Shown here piece by piece: positions 54,592 to 63,026 of a stretch of DNA of 64,000 nt. The DNA is from Paenibacillus gyeongsangnamensis (GTDB lineage: Bacteria; Bacillota; Bacilli; Paenibacillales; NBRC-103111): NCBI RefSeq assembly GCF_027533625.1, contig NZ_JAQAGZ010000002.1, positions 310,001-374,000 of the forward strand, given 5' to 3'. The first letter of the stretch is position 1. The number at the start of each line of letters is the position of its first letter. A program made the translations under genes and the position numbers. A model generated the notes under the pieces. The model was not told where the DNA came from. It did not search any database and saw nothing but the letters and a program-made list of their open reading frames with translations.

Positions 54592-55428
54592 TTACCCTTT
54601 GATACTACCGGCCATTAAGCCTTCCATAATATGGCGCTCGAAGATCAAAACAAAGGTGACGATTGGTACCAGCATAATGGAAGCTAAAGCACTGATGGTT
54701 TCCCATGGCACCTGATATTGATCGATCCTTGGAATTTCAGTAATACCGATACTCAATGGTTTTACTTGATCCATTGCGAAAATCAAAGGTATTGTAAATT
54801 CGTTCATGCCATGAATGAAATTGATAATGGCCATTGTAGCAATGATCGGTTTCATAACGGGAAGTATAATTTTAAAAATGGTTGTTAAAATGCCTGCCCC
54901 ATCTACCATAGCTGCATCCTCAAGCGTATTAGGCAGTTGAGTTAGAAATGATACAAAAAGAACTACGGTAAAGGGGATAAAGGAACTAGTATATAAAATG
55001 ACCATGGCTGTATAAGTATCTATTAATTTCAGTTCGCTAACATATTGATATAAAGGAATAATGGTTGCCGTAGGTGGCAGCATCGCCGATACCATTAGAA
55101 AGGTCATCGACGCTTTGGCCCCTTTAAAAGGGATTCGAGCAAAAGCGTAGGACGCCACTAAACAAAAAGAAATTGTTGCAACTAAGGTAATGCTAATAAT
55201 GATTAATGTGTTTTTTGCCAACAGGCCAACTTTCACCGATTCGAACAAATGAATGTAATTTTCCAATGTTAGCTTGGAAGGAAAGTAATGAACGGGCGAA
55301 GTAAACAACAGTTCTTTGGGTGTTAGGGACGACATAAAAATCCAATAAACCGGAAGTAAAAAAATAAGCCCCGTAAAAATAGTAAAAAACCAAATGCTGA
55401 CGGTTGCTATGACTCCTCGCCTCAACAA
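54592..55428 (-). CDS. ABC sugar transporter permease (MalG-like)
   Basis: 278 residues and six helices; FTGLIFLLPVYWIFMSSLTPKELLF is the MalG/CUT1 N-terminus and EDAAMVDGAGILTTIFKIILPVMKPIIAT is the EAA loop. TTG at 55428 has AGGAGG 6 bp upstream. Partner of the MalF-like permease 15 bp before it. Confidence 0.88.
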   Translation of the reverse strand: MLRRGVIATVSIWFFTIFTGLIFLLPVYWIFMSSLTPKELLFTSPVHYFPSKLTLENYIHLFESVKVGLLAKNTLIIISITLVATISFCLVASYAFARIPFKGAKASMTFLMVSAMLPPTATIIPLYQYVSELKLIDTYTAMVILYTSSFIPFTVVLFVSFLTQLPNTLEDAAMVDGAGILTTIFKIILPVMKPIIATMAIINFIHGMNEFTIPLIFAMDQVKPLSIGITEIPRIDQYQVPWETISALASIMLVPIVTFVLIFERHIMEGLMAGSIKG

Positions 55429-55443
55429 AGAATTCCTCCTTCT

Positions 55444-56340
55444 CTAATAGCGTAATCGTTTAATTACTGTATAGCCCAATAAAGCAATAATCACCATAAA
55501 AAGACACAAAACTACGGAAATGCTTGAGGCGTAACCCAAATTTAAATTTTTAAAAGTTTCAGTGTATATAATATAACTGAGCAAGGAAGTAGCGTTACCC
55601 GGCCCTCCTTGCGTCATAGCATAAATCAGTTCGAATGTGGTAAGACGCCATAGGCTGAAGAAAATCGTTAGAACTACTATAAGTCTTAAAATATGAGGAA
55701 TGGTAATATACCAAAAGGTTTTCCATTTGCTTGCCCCATCGATTCGTGCTGATTCATATACCTCATGTTCAATTGATTGTAAACCTGACAAAATTAAGAT
55801 GGAAAAAAAAGGCGCTGATTTCCAAACATCAGTAAGAATAACAGCGATTCTTGCGCTGAAGGGGGCTACGAGCCAATCCAGCTTTATACCAACCAGCCGA
55901 AACAGCAAATCATTAACCATTCCATAATCTTTATTAAACATCCATGTAGACGCAATACCGGCCACAATAACGGGAAGCGCCCAAGGAATTAATACAATGC
56001 TTCTTAAAAATTTTTTTCCTCTGAACTGTACGTTTAATAGAAGACCTAAAGCAACACCAATGACAATGTGTAGGATGATGGAGATCAGAGTAAAAATAAA
56101 AGTAAAGGATAATGTAGTGTGCAGCGAGAAATCACTCAGCATCTGCTTGAAATTATTTAATCCAACAAACTCCTTAGTTTGATGGATCAAATTATAATCG
56201 AGCAAACTGTACACTACAGTCATGATCATAGGATATAATGAGGTTAACAGTCGTATAATCAACACAGGAGCTACCAAGATCCAAGCCAAAACAATTAACT
56301 TTTTTCTTCGATTATTCAATAGATGTTGAATGGGAAGCAC
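55444..56340 (-). CDS. ABC sugar transporter permease (MalF/UgpA-like)
   Basis: 298 residues, six helices, EAA loop YESARIDGASKWKTFWYITIPHIL. GTG start with AGAGGA very close, so the exact start is uncertain. Together with the MalG-like permease and the binding protein it is a CUT1-type sugar importer without its own ATPase gene. Confidence 0.88.
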   Translation of the reverse strand: MLPIQHLLNNRRKKLIVLAWILVAPVLIIRLLTSLYPMIMTVVYSLLDYNLIHQTKEFVGLNNFKQMLSDFSLHTTLSFTFIFTLISIILHIVIGVALGLLLNVQFRGKKFLRSIVLIPWALPVIVAGIASTWMFNKDYGMVNDLLFRLVGIKLDWLVAPFSARIAVILTDVWKSAPFFSILILSGLQSIEHEVYESARIDGASKWKTFWYITIPHILRLIVVLTIFFSLWRLTTFELIYAMTQGGPGNATSLLSYIIYTETFKNLNLGYASSISVVLCLFMVIIALLGYTVIKRLRY

Positions 56341-56359
56341 TCCTCTCTAAAGCATTAGA

Positions 56360-56389
56360 AGGGAGAAACAGCGTTTCCGTTTCTCCCTT
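56360..56389 (-). promoter_or_regulatory. Stem-loop between binding-protein and permease genes
   Basis: AAGGGAGAAAC (56360-56370) pairs with GTTTCTCCCTT (56379-56389). On the minus strand it lies 22 bp after the binding-protein stop and 20 bp before the permease start. The T run is on the plus strand, so on the transcribed strand it more likely stabilises or attenuates mRNA, giving more binding protein than permease. Confidence 0.55.
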
Positions 56390-56410
56390 TTTTTTAAACA
56401 CAGGTCTCAA

Positions 56411-57724
56411 TTATTTTCCGAGGATTTCTTTAATTGCTTTTTGGCCCCGAGCCATGCATTCTTCCAAGGTGATTTGATCGGATAAGTAAGATTGAAGGGC
56501 GGATTCGGTTGCATCTTGAAGTTTATTTATATTTTTATCCATCGGTCTTGTTTTAAAACTGCCTGCCTCCGAGTATTGTCCAATATATTTAATGAACGGT
56601 ACTTCTTCAATTACCTTCGGGTCTTTAATAACAGTTTGGTCTCCAGCGGTTTGTTGTGGAAACTTTACAAATATTTTTTGTCCGTCTCTCGACGCCATGA
56701 ATTTCAATACTTCCTTGGCTGCGTCCTTTTGCTTGGAATTCTTATTTAAGGTCATATGCCATCCTGCAACCAAAGTTTGGTTGGTATTAAACTTCGGGAC
56801 AGGGATAACTTCAAAATCTTTACCGAATTTATCTTTCATTACACCAGACAAATAGGCCCATTGATAAACCATTCCATATTTACCGTCAATCATTTTTTGA
56901 TTCATTTGATCGTATGTATCACCTAAAGCAGCGGCTGCGGTGACTTTGTCTTTATATAGAAAATCGTGCATTTGTTGAAAAGCCGCTTTAGTATTCGGGT
57001 CATCCCAATTTAAATAGTCTCCGCCGAAAGCATAGGTCCAGCGAATCGCGTCATTAAACAACTGTCCGCCTTTGGACCAGCTGCCGCCGTAACCGTATAC
57101 CCCGTCTTTGGTAAGTTTTCTCGCTGCGTCGAGAAATTCTTCTTTATTCGTCGGATATTTCAAACCCGCATCTGCAAATAATTTTTTATTTACGAATAAA
57201 TACATACCCTCAGTTGTGATTGGCACCGTGTAATACTTACCGTCGGACATTGAAATCGATTTTAAAACTGATTCTGAAAAGTTTTGTTTTACCGGTTCCA
57301 TTACATCACTAATCGGCTCCAAAAAACCAGCGCTTTTAAAAGTGGTCGTTAATAATTCATCTAAGTATATAATATCGTAGTTGCTTCCTCCGGAAGATAA
57401 AGAAACCGTTACTTTGGAAACAAGGTCCGGATAATTTTGCGGTGCTTCAATTCCTTTTACTTTAATTCCTGTTTTTTCCTCCACTGCTTTTTCCAGCTCA
57501 CCCCACGTTTTAGCGTCACGTGTTTTGAGGGAAGTGTAAACGCTTACTTCATGCCCCTTAAAAGGTTTGTCGCTCGCCGTTGTTTTCGTTTCTTCTTTTT
57601 TGGTCGTCTGCGTATTAGACGCAGCATTTTGACCTGTGGGTGCCGGTTGGGCTCCGCCGTTGCATCCGGCAAGCATAAATACAGTAATCAAACTAGAACA
57701 GAGGAACCAATTTCTCTTACCCAT
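56411..57724 (-). CDS. ABC sugar transporter solute-binding lipoprotein
   Basis: 437 residues. Signal WFLCSSLITVFMLAGC with the lipobox Cys at about 21, then a family-1 extracellular binding domain (VSVYTSLKTRDAKTWGELEKAVEEKTGIKVKG; SNYDIIYLDELLTTTFKSAGFLEPISDV; YTVPITTEGMYLFVNKKLFADAG; MVYQWAYLSGVM). ATG follows GGGGGTGC. Two cre-like sites lie 150-180 bp upstream. The substrate is unknown, though dioxygenase genes nearby suggest a methylated or alkylated sugar. Confidence 0.88.
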   Translation of the reverse strand: MGKRNWFLCSSLITVFMLAGCNGGAQPAPTGQNAASNTQTTKKEETKTTASDKPFKGHEVSVYTSLKTRDAKTWGELEKAVEEKTGIKVKGIEAPQNYPDLVSKVTVSLSSGGSNYDIIYLDELLTTTFKSAGFLEPISDVMEPVKQNFSESVLKSISMSDGKYYTVPITTEGMYLFVNKKLFADAGLKYPTNKEEFLDAARKLTKDGVYGYGGSWSKGGQLFNDAIRWTYAFGGDYLNWDDPNTKAAFQQMHDFLYKDKVTAAAALGDTYDQMNQKMIDGKYGMVYQWAYLSGVMKDKFGKDFEVIPVPKFNTNQTLVAGWHMTLNKNSKQKDAAKEVLKFMASRDGQKIFVKFPQQTAGDQTVIKDPKVIEEVPFIKYIGQYSEAGSFKTRPMDKNINKLQDATESALQSYLSDQITLEECMARGQKAIKEILGK

Positions 57725-57863
57725 ATCAGGTGCACCCCCACAATTGGTTAGTTACCGCATCTTCATTCCGGATACTACACGGATGATCCTCCTTTGAAGG
57801 TGTAGGAAAAAAGATGCTTAGAAACTCTTTCCATATCCAATGCTATACGAAATTTCAAATTTC

Positions 57864-57906
57864 GTATTTATTGAAAACGCTTCAAGTTTTATCGAAAACG
57901 CTTTTT
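57864..57906 (-). promoter_or_regulatory. Pair of cre-like operators upstream of the sugar transporter
   Basis: TGAAAACGCTTCAA (57872-57885) and CGAAAACGCTTTTT (57893-57906), 21 bp apart start to start. The first sits in GTATTTATTGAAAACGCTT, identical over 19 bp to the sequence upstream of dioxygenase 2. CcpA or a LacI-type regulator is the likely binder. Confidence 0.55.
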
Positions 57907-58031
57907 GATACAATGCCCGGTGAGTTCAGACATTCCCCTTTGCGATTTGAATGGTCACTTGTGATTCCGGCAAATCAACAACTTATCTACTCATGTCCAT
58001 TCCGCCCGCATGAGGGTAGGCAACCTTTGCT

Positions 58032-58883
58032 TTAATCTGTAACTAATGAAGAGCAAAATTGGCTTAAACTGGCCCCAGTTTTATTTTTAAACATCCGACC
58101 AAAGGTGTGAACGTCGGTATATCCGATAACTCTGGAGATCTCGCTAATGGAAAGATTGGTTTGAATGGCCAGTTCTTTAGCCTTCTCGATCCTTACTAAA
58201 GTCATATATTCAAAAGGTGTCATGCCGAAGGCTTTTCGAAATTTGACAATAATATAGTTCCGGGTGAGGCCGGAAACCTCTTCCAAATCTTTATGTTGAA
58301 TGTTTTTGTTAAAATTATTTGCAATATAATTACGGATCAGTACCATCTTTGCTTTCGTTTTTTCCTGAACTTTGGTTTGGGATTGCTCCTGATTCCATTG
58401 CAGCAGATCGTAAATAAGCTGTAGAAGCAAACCCTGGCATTTGATTTGGTTTTGAGGACCTGGTTGGTGATAATAAGTGATCAGCTGAGATAATTTATTC
58501 TCGATCGGATGCTCAATGAAATTTCCTATGTAACGACTTTCACCAATAAGCTTTTCCATAGGTAATTGGGATGAGCCAAAATGAAATACGATAGAAATGC
58601 ATATGTATGGTTCATCACCGACGGTGTTTACAGAATGATGTACATTGGGAGAGTGATACACCAGGTCGCCTTTCTTCGTGGTGATGCTTTTGTCTTCAAT
58701 CTGGTATTCTGCTTTGCCTTCCAAAACATATTGAAGCTGATACTGTGTCAATGTACGGGTCTTAATCCCCCATCCCTTCGGAGCGTTAAACAAGTGAGCC
58801 AGGGTAATATAGGGAGGGAAAAAGCATTCGTTTAATTGTTCAATCGTTTCTGAAGGTTCAAGCAAATGTAAGATATTAGACAT
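58032..58883 (-). CDS. AraC-family regulator with cupin sensor
   Basis: 283 residues. Cupin-type N-terminus (KTRTLTQYQLQYVLEGKAEYQIEDKSITTKKGDLVYHSPNVHHSV) and C-terminal AraC domain (NIQHKDLEEVSGLTRNYIIVKFRKAFGMTPFEYMTLVRIEKAKE, SEISRVIGYTDVHTFGRMFKNKTGASLSQF). ATG has AAAGGGG upstream. It is divergent from dioxygenase 3 across a 166-bp spacer holding the palindrome ATTCAACGTTGAAT (58912-58925), which could be its operator. Confidence 0.88.
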   Translation of the reverse strand: MSNILHLLEPSETIEQLNECFFPPYITLAHLFNAPKGWGIKTRTLTQYQLQYVLEGKAEYQIEDKSITTKKGDLVYHSPNVHHSVNTVGDEPYICISIVFHFGSSQLPMEKLIGESRYIGNFIEHPIENKLSQLITYYHQPGPQNQIKCQGLLLQLIYDLLQWNQEQSQTKVQEKTKAKMVLIRNYIANNFNKNIQHKDLEEVSGLTRNYIIVKFRKAFGMTPFEYMTLVRIEKAKELAIQTNLSISEISRVIGYTDVHTFGRMFKNKTGASLSQFCSSLVTD

Positions 58884-58911
58884 ATTTCAGGCCCCTTTCA
58901 AATCCACGATA

Positions 58912-58925
58912 ATTCAACGTTGAAT
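58912..58925. promoter_or_regulatory. Palindrome in the araC / dioxygenase 3 divergent spacer
   Basis: ATTCAACGTTGAAT is a perfect 14-bp palindrome 29 bp before the AraC start. It is the right size for a dimeric operator. Confidence 0.45.
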
Positions 58926-59049
58926 CGAACGTCAAGCGAAAAAGTGATATGGGAAACTTAATTGTTAATTTAAACCAAATACAATCATAAACTGACTATT
59001 TACAATTAAGATATTAGCAAAAGAAATATTTTAAAGGAGTGAGATAAAA

Positions 59050-59964
59050 ATGGGCGTTCAAAAAATCGATATACCGGTAATTGATGCACAAAAACAAGAG
59101 CTTATTACCGACGAACAATCACAATTCTTTTTGGACAACGGGTTCCTGGTTATACGCAATGTAGTGGTTGGGGAAGAACTCGACATTTTGCAAGATGAAA
59201 TGATGAAATTGTACAATAAAGGGGTTGCTAAAGTAATCGGCGATCCCGATTATTTATATGGAAAAGGAGTAAAATCAGGCAAGGACGTGCTACGCCGGAT
59301 CGAATATATAATTGAAAAGAGCAACCCAATGAAAGCGCTGTTAGGCCACCCGTTTATTTTGAAGTCAGTTGAGAAGATTCAAGGGCGCAATTTTATTCCT
59401 ACCTGGGATTCGATGGTTTTAAAGGCACCCGATGAAGGCATTATTGTGGATTGGCATAGGGATGCGGCTGTACCTGAAGGCTGTACAGATTCACGGCCGA
59501 TTTTTAATGTGGATTTCTACCTGGATGAAGCAGATCTCAAAACATGCTTGTGGGTCATTCCAGGGAGCAATAAATGGAGCAAGGAGAAAGCGGACGAACG
59601 TTGCAGTAGACCCCAATTTGATACTTCTGACGCGATTCCAGTTCCTATGCAACCCGGAGATGTTATACTCCATGATATTCAAGTGCTTCACGGTTCCCCA
59701 AGCGGTGATGGTAACCCTCTCCGCAGAACAGTATATTTCGAATTCCGTCCGGGTGAAATCGAAGCTGAGTTCGGACCTCATACACTGGAATATTTATCAT
59801 TAAAGCAACAAGTACTGCTGGAATGTATCAAGCGGCGCAAGCAAACGTCCTACGGTTCTAAAGAACAGGCATTTGAATACAGGCCATTTGGAGCTTTTGC
59901 CATTGCAGAAACGAGGGAACCGGCGACGTTCCGTTACCCGCATCAAAAATACTGGAGACGTTAA
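59050..59964 (+). CDS. PhyH-family Fe(II)/2-oxoglutarate dioxygenase (3)
   Basis: 304 residues. LITDEQSQFFLDNGFLVIRNVVVG is the family N-terminus. H-x-D in IVDWHRDAAVPEG, the distal His in HDIQVLHGSPSGDG and the Arg in RRTVYFEFRPG complete the Fe/2-oxoglutarate site, so it should be active. ATG follows AAAGGAGTGAG. It is directly followed, 30 bp after the stop, by IS6 copy 3, which is close enough to have fixed the downstream boundary of the island. Confidence 0.87.
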   Translation: MGVQKIDIPVIDAQKQELITDEQSQFFLDNGFLVIRNVVVGEELDILQDEMMKLYNKGVAKVIGDPDYLYGKGVKSGKDVLRRIEYIIEKSNPMKALLGHPFILKSVEKIQGRNFIPTWDSMVLKAPDEGIIVDWHRDAAVPEGCTDSRPIFNVDFYLDEADLKTCLWVIPGSNKWSKEKADERCSRPQFDTSDAIPVPMQPGDVILHDIQVLHGSPSGDGNPLRRTVYFEFRPGEIEAEFGPHTLEYLSLKQQVLLECIKRRKQTSYGSKEQAFEYRPFGAFAIAETREPATFRYPHQKYWRR

Positions 59965-59993
59965 GAAATAATATCCGTTCCATCGTAATTTTA

Positions 59994-60824
59994 GGTTGAG
60001 GTGCAAGAACTTCATCCATGCTAATATTGGATCTAAATGAATCAAAGGGATGGAGTAAATTAACTTGGAGACAACCATAAATCTCTTCAAATGGAAACAT
60101 TACGAAGCGGAGATTATTTTGTTAACAGTCAGGTGGTATTTGAAGTATAGCTTAAGCTATCGGGATATCGCAGAAATAATGGAAGAACGAAGCGTTACAT
60201 ATTTCGCATACGACGATCATGCGATGGGTCCATCAGTTCGGACTCGAAATAGACAAACGGATTTGCCCCTACTTAAAACCAACTAACGATTCTTACAGAG
60301 TCGATGAAACTTATATCAAAGTCAAAGGACAGTGGAAATACCTTTATCGAGCAGTGGATTCCGAGGGAAGCACGGTGGATTTCATGCTGTCCGAAAACCG
60401 TGATCTTCATGCGGCGAAACGCTTTTTCAAGAAGGTGTTATCGTCGCAACACAATTCATCGCCGCGCGTGATCACGGTAGATAAGAACCCCGCATACCCA
60501 CCCGCACTAGAACAGCTAATGAATGAAAAGGAGCTTTCGAAAAAAACCATAATCAGACAAACAAAGTACCTTAACAACATTGTGGAGCAGGACCATCGAT
60601 TCATAAAGAAAATTACAAATGCAATGATGGGATTCAATTCATTCCGGACAGCCGAGAAAACAATTTCTGGAATTGAAGCTTTTCATATGCTCAGGAAAGA
60701 ACAGGTTGAAATATCACCTGTTCTTTCCGATGTTGATTGGATCCATAAATTGTTCGAATTGGCTGCATAAATTTCTTATCATCTAAAATTAAGACTATCG
60801 TTTTTATTAAATTGCAACACAACC
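59994..60824 (+). mobile_element. IS6-family insertion sequence, copy 3
   Basis: Left end GGTTGAGGTGCAAG, right end TTGCAACACAACC (60812-60824), about 831 bp, same orientation as copy 1. No 8-bp target duplication is seen. With copies 1 and 2 it brackets 49-60 kb. Confidence 0.75.
60065..60770 (+). pseudogene. IS6-family transposase (copy 3), frameshifted
   Basis: INLFKWKHYEAEIILLTVRW and YSLSYRDIAEIMEE in the first frame, then after a shift near 60190 the second frame reads HISHTTIMRWVHQFGLEIDKRI, YRVDETYIKVKGQWKYLYRAVDS, ITVDKNPAYPP and NNIVEQDHRFIKK, with the complete DDE triad. The end matches the family C-terminus. One indel disrupts it. Confidence 0.8.
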
Positions 60825-61005
60825 AATGATAATAAGCTAACGGTCTCATTTTACCACAATTGAGCGTTGAACTAAGCTCCCCTCTTTAGTTCAGTAGAGC
60901 CCCAATCGATCTTACGTGAGATATTCAAATCATACCGAGAGAATTAACCCGCCTCGATTATGATGGCAGATTTGTAGGGTACGACAAATTATATCCTACA
61001 TAAGC

Positions 61006-61776
61006 TTAATCTGTACTATTAATATTCGAACTTAATGATTCAAACGCACTTCGTACACTGTTTTTCAGAAATGCGTTATCCATGCCGTAGGTAAAGAGAC
61101 TCGCCCCACGGTTCCTCCAATACTTAATAAATTCACCGTTCACACCATGCATGCCGATGGGGATGCCTTTGGTTATTAACTTATCAATCACAAATTGAAT
61201 GGTTTCGATCAATAACGGATGATCCATTTGTCCGGTTATCCCTAACGATTGCGATAAATCGAACGGACCAATATAAAAAAGATCGATACCTGTGACCTCT
61301 AAAATTTCATCCAAATTACCGACTGCCTGTTGATTTTCAATCTGTACGATGGTGACAACTCTATCATTAGCAATGTCGGTAAATTTTTCAGCACTAATAT
61401 CCCCGTAATGGTCTGCAGCACATGGACCACCTATACCCCGTTTACCAATAGGAGAGAATTTGGAAGCTGCAACCGCTGCCTCTGCTTCGGCTGCAGTGCT
61501 CACTTGCGGGACAATAATCCCGTCAACATCTAGATCAAGTGCTTTGGCTATTAACGAGAGATGTGCTGAAGGGATACGTAGGAGTACCGGTATGCTGTTG
61601 CTTTTAAAAACTGGAACAATCGTACGTAGGTCTGAAATATCAATAGGACCGTGTTCCATATCGACTGCAGCGAAATCAACACCGGCAACAGAAAGAATCT
61701 CTGAGACGGCAGAAGAAGGAATACGTTGCCAAATACCGAAAACGGTGCTTCCCTTTTGTAACGTTTCTTTAAACAT
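61006..61776 (-). CDS. HpcH/HpaI-family aldolase
   Basis: 256 residues, class II (metal-dependent) pyruvate aldolase type. FGIWQRIPSSAVSEILSVAGVDFAAVDMEHGPIDIS carries the usual His/Glu-Asp contacts, VPVLLRIPS and DGIIVPQVST give the Arg and the metal-adjacent strand, and IVQIENQQAVGNLDEIL carries the Glu ligand, followed by GIDLFYIGPFDLSQSLG with the Asp. Members split 2-keto-3-deoxy sugar acids or 4-hydroxy-2-oxo acids into pyruvate and an aldehyde. Here it probably acts on a sugar-acid breakdown product. RBS AAGGTGG lies 8-9 bp before ATG. Confidence 0.87.
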   Translation of the reverse strand: MFKETLQKGSTVFGIWQRIPSSAVSEILSVAGVDFAAVDMEHGPIDISDLRTIVPVFKSNSIPVLLRIPSAHLSLIAKALDLDVDGIIVPQVSTAAEAEAAVAASKFSPIGKRGIGGPCAADHYGDISAEKFTDIANDRVVTIVQIENQQAVGNLDEILEVTGIDLFYIGPFDLSQSLGITGQMDHPLLIETIQFVIDKLITKGIPIGMHGVNGEFIKYWRNRGASLFTYGMDNAFLKNSVRSAFESLSSNINSTD

Positions 61777-62077
61777 ATTACAACCACCTTGGTATTCAGA
61801 TTATTGCTGCTAGACTTTACATTGGACACGGAGAATCGAGAATGCGACAATAAATGCATTCTTAAATTTCGTTCACCTTGACCATCTCCTCAAAGTCTGT
61901 CTCCAACTTACTTCTGAAACCTTTCTGAACTATCGTCAGCATGGTTTCGTCATTCCCATCTTCAGTTGCAATGCTAAGGTAACATAGATGAAGTCTCCTG
62001 CATTTCACGCTGTTTGCGTTTATAGCAGAACTTGTCGAACGCTGCCCAATAGTTCAATGAAGATTTATGTCACCTTT
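61777..62077. other. Interval between aldolase and M55 peptidase genes
   Basis: About 300 bp. I see no gene, repeat or clear terminator in it; only a short minus-strand promoter-like AT-rich stretch before the aldolase start. Confidence 0.4.
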
Positions 62078-62857
62078 TTAGAGAGGAAGGTCCTTAATTT
62101 CCCTGTTATATATACGAATAGTCCTGTCGTTAATAAATTCAACATCCGGACCGGTTGGCGCCTCGCCGGCTTGCATAGGCTGCAGATACCCCATCTCCAG
62201 AACAAATGGCGGCTTTATTGCCGTAAAAGGTTTGATTTCCGGGATTCGTCGGACCGCTTTAGCCGAACCTTCCCGAATCACGCGGCACGCTTCATCTGTC
62301 GCCAAGTGTACCGCTGCTTCGATACCTGTCCCCCGCTTTACTACGGCCGTTTCAATTTCCGGCACAAACATCCGGGCTTCAAGGATCGCTTTGTCGTCGC
62401 CTGAAATAAAAACCGTTCGGACCCCTTGATGTCCAGCGATTAATGCTCTTGCACCGAATTCGCCGATAAATACATCATTGAGCTTATAATAGGCAATCGT
62501 TTGGGAGGAATAGGTATGGCACAGAGGAGCGTTGAACGTGCCCGCCATGGCATGCTGGCCGACGAATAATAAAGCGTCATACCCTGCCATGTATTTATAG
62601 GGGTGACCGTCCCTTAAATAAGTCCCCCCCACTACATCTTCTTTATGAAGTCCACCCGGCCCATGACCGTCCCAAACGTCGATGCGGCTGTCGGGGTATA
62701 CGGAGCGAATTCCTTCTATGCAGGCGTTCACCTCTTGAGCCAATAGATTCTTGGCAGCTTCAATGCGATCGGGAAATCCGTCGCTTGGTCGAGTTTGAGT
62801 GAAGCTGTCTACGCCGGCCGGACCTTCCAGATCGGTCAAAATAAAAAATGACTTCAT
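62078..62857 (-). CDS. M55-family D-aminopeptidase (DppA-like)
   Basis: 259 residues. FFILTDLEGPAGV (metal-binding Asp-Leu-Glu), DVWDGHGPGGLHKED, LLFVGQHAMAGTFNAPLCHTYSS and TVFISGDDKAILEA agree with Bacillus DppA, a zinc D-aminopeptidase of peptidase family M55 that makes a decameric ring. Such genes are common in Paenibacillus sugar and oligopeptide loci, where substrates are unknown. Start ATG 62857 with AGAGGTG upstream. It lies about 170 bp upstream-adjacent to a sulfatase gene and may be co-transcribed with it. Confidence 0.85.
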   Translation of the reverse strand: MKSFFILTDLEGPAGVDSFTQTRPSDGFPDRIEAAKNLLAQEVNACIEGIRSVYPDSRIDVWDGHGPGGLHKEDVVGGTYLRDGHPYKYMAGYDALLFVGQHAMAGTFNAPLCHTYSSQTIAYYKLNDVFIGEFGARALIAGHQGVRTVFISGDDKAILEARMFVPEIETAVVKRGTGIEAAVHLATDEACRVIREGSAKAVRRIPEIKPFTAIKPPFVLEMGYLQPMQAGEAPTGPDVEFINDRTIRIYNREIKDLPL

Positions 62858-63026
62858 AAGTACACCTCTTCTCGATCGCTAAATCCTACTTTATATTACC
62901 ATAAATGTATGGCTGCCGAATAATTAGCACATTACTGCCTGTCCGCTATGCTCTGTATGTTTGAATTCGTAATCATTAAATGGCAATCGCAGTAGCCCCC
63001 ATGAATTGGACGTTAATTCTCACGAT

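Noticed and set aside
47241..60824. Classic composite transposon
   Set aside because: Copies 1, 2 and 3 lack matching target duplications and all transposases are broken, so current mobility as a unit is not supported; only an IS-bounded island can be claimed.
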